From contig JAIQDT010001946.1 of assembly GCA_021521415.1 (NCBI GenBank), positions 248,001 through 312,000 on the forward strand: DNA of 64,000 nt, read 5' to 3'. The position numbers and the translations under genes were made by a program. Under the pieces are notes generated by a model. The model did no database searches and was not told where the DNA came from. It saw nothing but the letters and a program-made list of their open reading frames with translations. Positions 57,720 to 64,000 of this stretch are shown here, piece by piece. The DNA is from Bidens hawaiensis. Taxonomy: Eukaryota; Streptophyta; Magnoliopsida; Asterales; Asteraceae. The first letter of the stretch is position 1; each line of letters opens with the position of its first letter.

Positions 57720-58097
57720 CGATGCAGACAAAATTTGACATTAGTTTCATTTTGGGACTGCAGGTTCACCAGTCTAAAAACGGGATCTTTATCCATCGGA
57801 CTAAATATGTGAACAATGTCTTAAGCCGATTCAAGATATCTGCTGGAGAAATCCCATCTATAACTCTTCCTGCGTGTCATAATTTGTCACCGGACGAATT
57901 AGAGGATACTGTAGATCCAACCCTATATCAAGCCATGATTGGATCATTGATGTATTTGACCGCGACTCGGCCAAAAAATATGTTTGCTGTTTGCGTGTGT
58001 ACCAAGTATCAATCAAGTCCACAAGTGACGCATCCGTCGGCGGATAAGTGAATCTTACACTGTCTGAGGGGTAATACCGACATCAGGTTGTGGTACC
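57720..58097 (+). pseudogene. pol: Cop-C2 RT end and start of RNase H, truncated
   Basis: ORF 57722-58051 has ISFILGLQVHQSKNGIFIHR, KYVNNVLSRFKI, YQAMIGSLMYLTATRPKNMF and VCVCTKYQSSPQVTHPSADK, then a TGA. It breaks at IRLWYL (58097) where Gyp-E begins. Confidence 0.87.
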
Positions 58098-58560
58098 TGT
58101 TGGGACTAGGATTCTTGATCCTTGAAGAAAAACTATCCTTGGCATTCGTCAGAACTAAGGATCCTATATGGTTCAAGGATCCTCAGCAGTTAACCCTAAA
58201 TATATTTGAATCTATTTATTTTGCAGATAAGAAAACGTGTTTACTGGCGCACCTATTTTCACAGAAGGAATATTTTACTAAGTCTACCTAGTTCGTACTT
58301 CCTCGCAACCGGTCATGAAGAAGTGGTAAACAAAGGTGACCGGATTAATAGGAAGTTAGTTAGTAGCCGTTGTAATTTTTGTGTATTTAACCATTGAGTT
58401 ATAGTTGATCAAACACACAACACATAGCACACCTAGAACTCTCAGCAAGAACACTTTGTAATCACGATCAGCTTTGATTCCATCTTTTGTAATCTTTTTA
58501 AGCTTAATATAATCGGTAACAATAGTTTTCACTTCCCGAAAAAAATTCTTACCTTTATTC
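58098..58560 (+). repeat. Gyp-E LTR, 3' end deleted
   Basis: Related to the Gyp-D LTR: tgtaatcac-gatca, tagttttcac. It contains several AAGGATCC words (58157-58185). The junction with the leader falls near 58555. Confidence 0.65.
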
Positions 58561-58587
58561 AATTCCGACACTCAAAGTTATCACTCA

Positions 58588-60410
58588 ATGGCCTCTTAAG
58601 GAAAAGATGTTTCTACAACCCGCTGCTTCAAGTGTTTCAGCTAAAATGACTTTGCCACCATTACCTATCTTTACGAAGCCACAAAAGCCCATAACTGTTG
58701 CTCAGAAGAAGGAGACTGCCGTTTTCTCCAGATCAAAACCCGCTACTATCTCCCAAACGGTAACTTCTAACAATGATGTTTCTGTTTTGTGTGTGCAGAT
58801 GAAGAACTATATGGGGCAGCAGAACAATACCAATCAGAGGATCCTCCACGAGATCGAGGAAATTATGAGAACTAGGAAGATGGCTGAAGACGCTACCCCC
58901 ATCATGCCGAAAATTCTTGACTTTAGCACTCCGAATTTCCCGGGTCCAAGGTGTCCAGCATCCTCTTATCCTCAGCAGGGATCCTCGGACCTCTTTCGGA
59001 AAGGATATTCTAACTAGTAGTCACAAGGATCATCTATCCTTCAACAAGGATCCTCAAGTTAACACTTAAGATCATCCAGCCACCATTTGCAAGGATCATC
59101 CGCCTTCCAATCCGGACCCTTAGGTTTCCGTCAAGGATCCTCTACCCACCAACTTCAAGGATCCTCTATCTTTCAATTAGGATCCTTGGGCTTCCAGACA
59201 GAATCCATCATCCATCATCATCCAGAATCCTACTATCCTTATAGGAAGGAACCTCTGAAGAAACCACGATCAAGGCCACTCGAGGTCCATGAAGGGGACT
59301 TCATACCCATGCAAACTGCTGCTCCTGCTGGACCAAATCCTGATGCTGAAACAATGTACCCCGGACGTAGCTATGGAACGAGATCTTTTGATCACATAAG
59401 AGGTAACACTTACGATAATTTATCTTTTAGCACTAATCATGGTGGTATGCAGGATACCGGGATCAATCAAACCATAGCCCGTGAATTATAGAAGCTCAAG
59501 GATATGATATCGAGTGTACAAGGAGTCATCAAACCTATTCCTGAGTTACTAGCAGGAAGCCATAACATATCCAAATTTGCTCCACCAATTTGCGATGCTG
59601 AGATACTAAAGAGCTTCACTGCCCCCAGCATGAAGTTATATGATGGATCCACATATCTTGAGGAACATGTAGCCTTATATCGTGAGGGAATGGAAATCAA
59701 CCCAATCCCTGAAAAGTTGGAAGAAGCTTGCTTATGCAAAGGCTTTAGCTCAACACTCACCGGATTCGCCCTCAAATGGCTGCAAAGTCTTCCTCCTTAT
59801 TCTATTACTTCCTTTTCTCATTTGATCAATCTGTTTAATAGTCAGTTTTCATACAGTAGATCCTTTGAAAAATTAACTAGTGATTTATATAGAGTTGTCC
59901 AACCTCATGGGGAACCACTTAGGCAGTTCCTTACTAGGTTTGGGAAAGAGGCCTTGGAAATTCCAAATCTGGATATCCTGACAACTGATGAGGCATTCAA
60001 AACAGGATTACAAAAGGACTCTTCATTTTATTAAGATCTTGTGATGACCCCTTGCAGGAATTTAGATGAAGTCCGAAATAGATCTTTAAGATTCATCAGG
60101 TTGGAGGAGGATCAGAGAATACAAGATCAACTTAATACTCTGGAAAAAAATGAATCTCAAGACAAGAAACATGAATCCTACTTCAGAAACAAAAACTCCA
60201 AACCATACACTAAACCGAATGGCCAGAAGATAAATGTTCTGTAGGAGGAAGAAGACGATGAAGATTGCCCAAGGATATTTGAATACTGCTTCTCTGTAGA
60301 TATGGGAGGAGTAATGCTTGCTGTTAGGAACTTTGGTGACAAAGCGAGATGGCCAAGGAAAAATGAGAAGGCACCTCCCCTCTAAAGATATATCGAAATG
60401 GTGCGCCTTT
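58588..60410 (+). pseudogene. gag: Gyp-E gag
   Basis: ATG at 58588 is followed by a TAA three codons later, so the next open frame starts at 58607. The N-terminal part runs to 59017 (TLPPLPIFTKPQKPITVAQK, DATPIMPKILDFSTPNFPGP). A Gln-Gly-Ser-Ser repeat region follows (58970-59190), coded by recurring caaggatcatc or caaggatcctc. The Ty3-gag core at 59504-60034 has SFTAPSMKLYDGSTYLEEHV, INPIPEKLEEACLCKGFSST and LKWLQSLPPYSITSFSHLIN. After stops comes DKARWPRKNEK. A zinc-finger-like KWCAF is cut by Gyp-D at 60410. Several stops replace Gln codons (TAG for CAG). Confidence 0.85.
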
Positions 60411-60824
60411 TGTTAGGGCACGGATTTTCAGTATCGTCAGCAAACATTATTCATAACGAATTTAGGATGTGGTATCCTCTAAGGTAACAGGTATCCTAAT
60501 TATGTTACATAACTAACGTATTGTCTGCTACTTTCCTAGTTTACCAGGTCAAAGATAGTTGCGTAAATTCCCCAAAGACTCGCACTTTCATTTAATAAAG
60601 CGTGGCAAGAAAGGAAACGTGCTGATTGAAGGGCTAACGGCTAATTGGACTGATTCCTTAGTCTTCTAAATTATAGGCAATAGTTGTTAGACTTTGTTTA
60701 TTATAAATAGAGCTCTAAACAATGATCATACACACACTCTAGCACTCGAGAACTTACTAGTACTCGCATTATCTGTAATCACAATCAAGTTTGAGCTCCA
60801 CACATGTAATCACCTTTATTATTA

Positions 60825-62067
60825 GGGGGTGTTTGGCCTAGATTTTTTTAACATGCTTATAGCTTTTTTAGCTTTTTTTTACAAAATAAGCTTAGTTGGG
60901 TGTTTGTTTTAGCTTTTTAAGCTTATGCTTATAAGCTTATATAAGCTAATTTATAGAAGCTAGTTGGAAGATGGTTTTTAAGCTTATTTAAGGAAGCTTA
61001 TTTGTGTAAGGGTGTTAAGTTACCCATGTGACCTCAAAGGAAATGGTTTAATTCATTTAACTCCATTTCAGTCCTATTACTTTTTAACAAATCAATTAGT
61101 AATTAATACATAATTAATGCATATTGTTCATTTTAACCCGTGAAAAGCACATTCAAAGTGTTATTTCATCCTAACTTATGTTAGGCGTTAAAGTATAACC
61201 CATGGCCTAAGAGGCAAATGGTGGATAATTAATAAGAGATGACTTATTACTGTAACAATTTAACAACTTATTGACACATAATTAATAAGAGGTAAATGGT
61301 GGATTTTCAGAGAAGAGACAATTAGTTGATCGAATGGTTTCATCCGCCGTTAAGCACGGGGTCGAAATACTAGTTGTAAATTATATATTGAAAGTTACCC
61401 AGAGTGTATTTTAAACCATAAAATCTTATTTCAAGAGGTTTAATATTAACTCTTAGATAAAAACAGTTTTCGGGTCACACCCGTTATTTACATTTTTGGT
61501 GTTTTATTAGATAACAGCTTATAAGATTTAAACACTTCAGGCTTCAGAGCCTGGTCCTTTAATTTATTTGCATGAAAAAAAAAATATATGGAAAGAATAA
61601 TGGCGTTGATGGTCGAGAGTCTAGTGACATTAATGAAATAGATGAAGACACGAGTACACAACGTACAATAGATGATTTATGCATGAGTGCAGTTAGAGAT
61701 ATGATTGCAGTAGATCTAGCCAAACAAAGATGATGTTTATTGAATATTAATGTATTTTTGTAGAAATTTTACGTCATTCTCGATATAAATTTATCCAAAA
61801 ATAATGGTATAACTCATAGAAATTAAGTAAATACATATAAAATATAAGTTATGTGATAATATGTAACAATTCCCCTTTTGGTCATTTTCCTAATATAAGC
61901 TAAATAAAAAAAGCTAACACAAACACTTGAAAAGCGTTTATCAACTTATAAAATATAAGCACATCCAAAAACATAAAAGGAGCTTATCAAATGGTTGAAA
62001 AAAAGCTATAAGCTTCTATCCAATAAAAGCATAAGCTAAAAAAATAAAAGCTAGGCCAAACACCCCC
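60825..62067 (+). mobile_element. Harbinger/PIF-type DNA transposon derivative (1,243 bp)
   Basis: A terminal inverted repeat of 17 bp (GGGGGTGTTTGGCCTAG at the left and its complement at the right) and the target duplication TTA (60822-60824 and 62068-62070) are diagnostic of PIF/Harbinger. Many agcttat/ataagct words lie near both ends. No intact transposase is present. It may be mobilised in trans. Confidence 0.82.
61600..61733 (+). pseudogene. Possible transposase C-terminal remnant in the Harbinger element
   Basis: About 43 codons ending SAVRDMIAVDLAKQR and a TGA at 61731. The pattern Arg-Asp-x-Ile-Ala near the C-terminus resembles the end of PIF/Harbinger transposases, but the stretch is short. 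It could be chance. Confidence 0.3.
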
Positions 62068-62242
62068 TTAATAAACTGGTGGTGATAGTTTTCACCACCC
62101 GGGGTTTTTTTCTTGTTATCCTAAGGATAGCAGGTTTTTTCCTCGCAACAAATCTCTGTGTTCAAACAATATTTACAAGCACCTAGTCCCATTTTACTAA
62201 TTTGGTTGTAAAATCACTATCGTCAATTTTTGACCAAATCAA

Positions 62243-62262
62243 TTTGGCGCCCACCGTGGGGC
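62243..62262 (+). other. Gyp-D primer-binding site (candidate)
   Basis: ttggcgcccaccgtgggg begins two bases after the LTR. Many plant gypsy elements have this block here. I do not assign the tRNA. Confidence 0.7.
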
Positions 62263-62318
62263 TACGGTGCTTTAATCCTTGAAATCCGTTTATTTCATTC
62301 ACTTTCATTCCCTTTACA

Positions 62319-64000
62319 ATGGCCTCACAACCAAAAACCAGTTCAGTCTTTGCTACGGTGGTCACCGCTGCTCCAAACGTCAACTCAGGACCTCCACCAG
62401 TGCCAAAGAAGAACACTCAGCCCATAGGAGAACATCCACCATTCGCGGGATCCTCTACATAGGTAGACCCGGTTATTTCTCACAATAACATTTTTGCCTT
62501 GATGAAACAGGTCAAGACACACATGGAGGAGCAAGAAAAGACCATCTCGAGGCTATTTAAGGATATTGAAGGAATCAAAAAGAAGCCAGGGTAGGAGTCT
62601 ATTCCAATCATGCCCAGGGTTCTTGATTTTGGTTCGCCAGGATCAACCATCCTTCAGAACCCCGGATCCTTGGGGACACAATCAACAAGGACTCCGTCTT
62701 AGTAGCAATCAGGATACGGAGGAACTTATCTTTCGGTTTCCTCGGAATTTCCTAGACAAACGAGGCCAGAATCCACCAATATGCAGCCTCGCTGAACCAT
62801 GCCAGTTGGCATATTCTCGTCATGATCCCCCATGGTGTCCTCTGAAGTGCATGTTGGAGATGACATCCCGATGCAGGCGTCAGCTTATCCTAAGGATACC
62901 CTCAATGAAGGAACTAGCCGTTAAGGTTCAAGATACCAGAGAACTAACCATGACCTCGGTAACAGTTTATTTAATACTAATTTATACACTAACCGTGGAC
63001 ATGTGTAGGATAAGGGGATAACGCCCGAGATAGCTAGGGAACTGCAGAAAATGAAGGATATGATTTCCAGTATCCCAGGGATAATACGTCCCATAGCTGA
63101 AGTGCCCGTAGGTAGCCATAAGTTATCTAGGTTTACTTGGCCTATATGTAACGTGGAGATCCCCAAGAAGTTCCAGGCACCCAGCATAAAGCTCTACGAC
63201 AGCACTACGGATCCTAAGGAACACGTAGCTCAGTACAGAGAAAGGATGGAGATCAACCCCATCCCCATCGACATCAAAGAAGCTTGCTTATGCAAGGGAT
63301 TCGGCTCAACATTAACGGGGCCAGCCCTCAAATGGTTGTTGAGTATTCCTTCCAACACTATTACATCATTTTCTCATTTGATTAATTTGTTCAATAACAA
63401 ATTTTCTTGTAGTAGATCTTTTAAGAAAATGACAGGTGACTTATATAGAATTGTTCAGCGTAATAATGAATCCTTAAGGGATTACATAACCAGATTTAGT
63501 AGGGAAGCTTTGGAGATCCCCAACCTTGATATGGCAGTTGCTGTCGAGGCCTTCAAGATGGGACTATGGAAGGATTCTCCTTTCTATGATGACCTTTTCA
63601 TGACTATATGCAGGAATCTTGATGAAGTCAGAAACATGGCATTAGGATATATTCGGCTAGAGGACGACAAGAAAGCTCATGGAAGCTCCGTTATCCCGAA
63701 ATATGAATCTACCAATAGAAAGTCAGACACTCCACAGAAGTACACTAGGCCCAAGCCTTATTCCAAGCAGGATAATCACAAGATAAATGTTGTGGATGAA
63801 GATGAGGATGATGAAGAGTATCCTAAAATCTCTGAATATTGTTTTAATATTGATGTTAGTGGTGTGATTTGTGCAATGCAGGATCTAGGTGACAAGGCCA
63901 GATGGCCTAAGAAAAATGAAAAGCCCGGATGTATCAAAGACAATTCCAAATGGTGTGCATTCCATGAAGACTTTGGCCATCGCACTGACAATTGTATAGG
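62319..64000 (+). pseudogene. gag: Gyp-D gag, continuing past the window end
   Basis: ATG at 62319 opens MASQPKTSSVFATVVTAAPN. The frame is interrupted by several stops before 63010 (most are TAG where Gln is expected) and is then open for about 330 codons to the window end. The Ty3-gag core shows FQAPSIKLYDSTTDPKEHVA, INPIPIDIKEACLCKGFGST, LKWLLSIPSNTITSFSHLIN and YITRFSREALEIPNLD. The end has DKARWPKKNEK and KWCAFHEDFGHRTDNC, a zinc-binding motif (C-x2-H ... H-x4-C). Gag forms the particle; Gyp-E gag is the close relative that was interrupted. Confidence 0.85.

Larger units (their letters stand above)
48346..58097 (+). mobile_element. Cop-C2: second, longer copy of copia family C
   Basis: A truncated LTR, leader, gag, a triplicated middle region, protease, integrase, RT and RNase H follow in copia order. 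It is interrupted by a solo LTR (56174-56471) and cut at 58097 by Gyp-E. No 3' LTR lies within the window. The coding region is heavily decayed. Confidence 0.85.
58098..60410 (+). mobile_element. Gyp-E: 5' part of a gypsy element, interrupted by Gyp-D
   Basis: LTR-like sequence starts TGTTGGGACTAGG at 58098 inside Cop-C2 RNase H, followed by a gag at 58588-60410 that matches Gyp-D gag. The LTR end and primer site seem deleted, because the equivalent of Gyp-D 62110-62290 is missing. The right part lies beyond the window. Confidence 0.75.
60411..62241 (+). repeat. Gyp-D 5' LTR, containing a Harbinger-type element
   Basis: TGTTAGGGCACGG...CCAAATCA. Without the nested element it is about 585 bp. 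TATA-like ttataaatagagc lies near 60700. Confidence 0.82.
60411..64000 (+). mobile_element. Gyp-D: 5' part of a gypsy element (Tat-like gag)
   Basis: LTR 60411-62241, a primer-site-like TTGGCGCCCACCG block, then gag to the window end. It inserted into the gag of its relative Gyp-E. The left target bases are probably ccttt (60406-60410); the partner is outside the window. Confidence 0.82.

Noticed and set aside
62230..62488. Short open frames at 62230 and 62279
   Set aside because: They are out of frame with the gag that starts at 62319.

Overview
This window is plant repeat DNA. I find no cellular gene, tRNA, rRNA or CRISPR array. Every coding remnant I can recognise belongs to an LTR retrotransposon, apart from one DNA-transposon relic. 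The density of nested Ty1/copia and Ty3/gypsy elements, the Met- and Asp-tRNA primer sites, the Athila and Tekay-like proteins and low GC point to a large-genome eudicot. The post-pol protein that begins MALKFEP..HNMCA resembles proteins I associate with Asteraceae retroelements, so that family is my tentative guess.

Layout. (1) 1-626 and 9225-9669 are the two halves of an older long LTR ('G'). It is split by Gyp1 (627-9224), a degenerate Tekay/Del-like gypsy element with TSD AGTGG. (2) 9670-11499 and 36648-41018 are the two halves of Cop-A, an old Sirevirus-like copia element that has lost gag-pol but keeps its post-pol ORF2 and 3' LTR. It is split by Cop-B (11500-36642, TSD GATAA), a relative with gag-pol (12660-19166), a 3.6-kb spacer, ORF2 (22797-27213) and two LTRs. 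Cop-B itself carries a 545-bp one-LTR copia insertion (21479-22023, TSD TATAT). Its 3' LTR is split by Ath1 (28087-36245, minus strand, TSD GAACT), an Athila-type element that has lost most of pol. (3) 41019-41330 is an inverted Cop-A-type fragment, followed by another G-type LTR (to 44266). (4) 44560-47087 (Cop-C1) and 48346-58097 (Cop-C2) are two copies of another copia family, separated by a third G-LTR fragment. Cop-C2 contains a 1,049-bp unit repeated three times and a 298-bp solo LTR (56174-56471, TSD AGAGT). (5) 58098-60410 is the 5' end of gypsy Gyp-E. It is interrupted at its gag by a relative, Gyp-D (60411 to the window end), whose LTR holds a Harbinger-type element (60825-62067, TSD TTA).

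The nesting gives relative ages, and by-eye LTR divergence agrees with it: about 1.5% for Ath1 and about 4% for its host Cop-B. Nearly all coding regions carry stops and frameshifts, and many stops look like C-to-T or G-to-A changes.

The most interesting signal is the ORF2 unit of Cop-A and Cop-B. It has a conserved TATA box, two conserved short intron-like intervals around a 23-nt exon, and a long charged protein. It looks like an independent transcription unit carried inside a retrotransposon. A second theme is that several unrelated families here each fill their LTRs and leaders with their own short palindromic word (TCGAGCA, CATTCGTTA, AAGGATCC).
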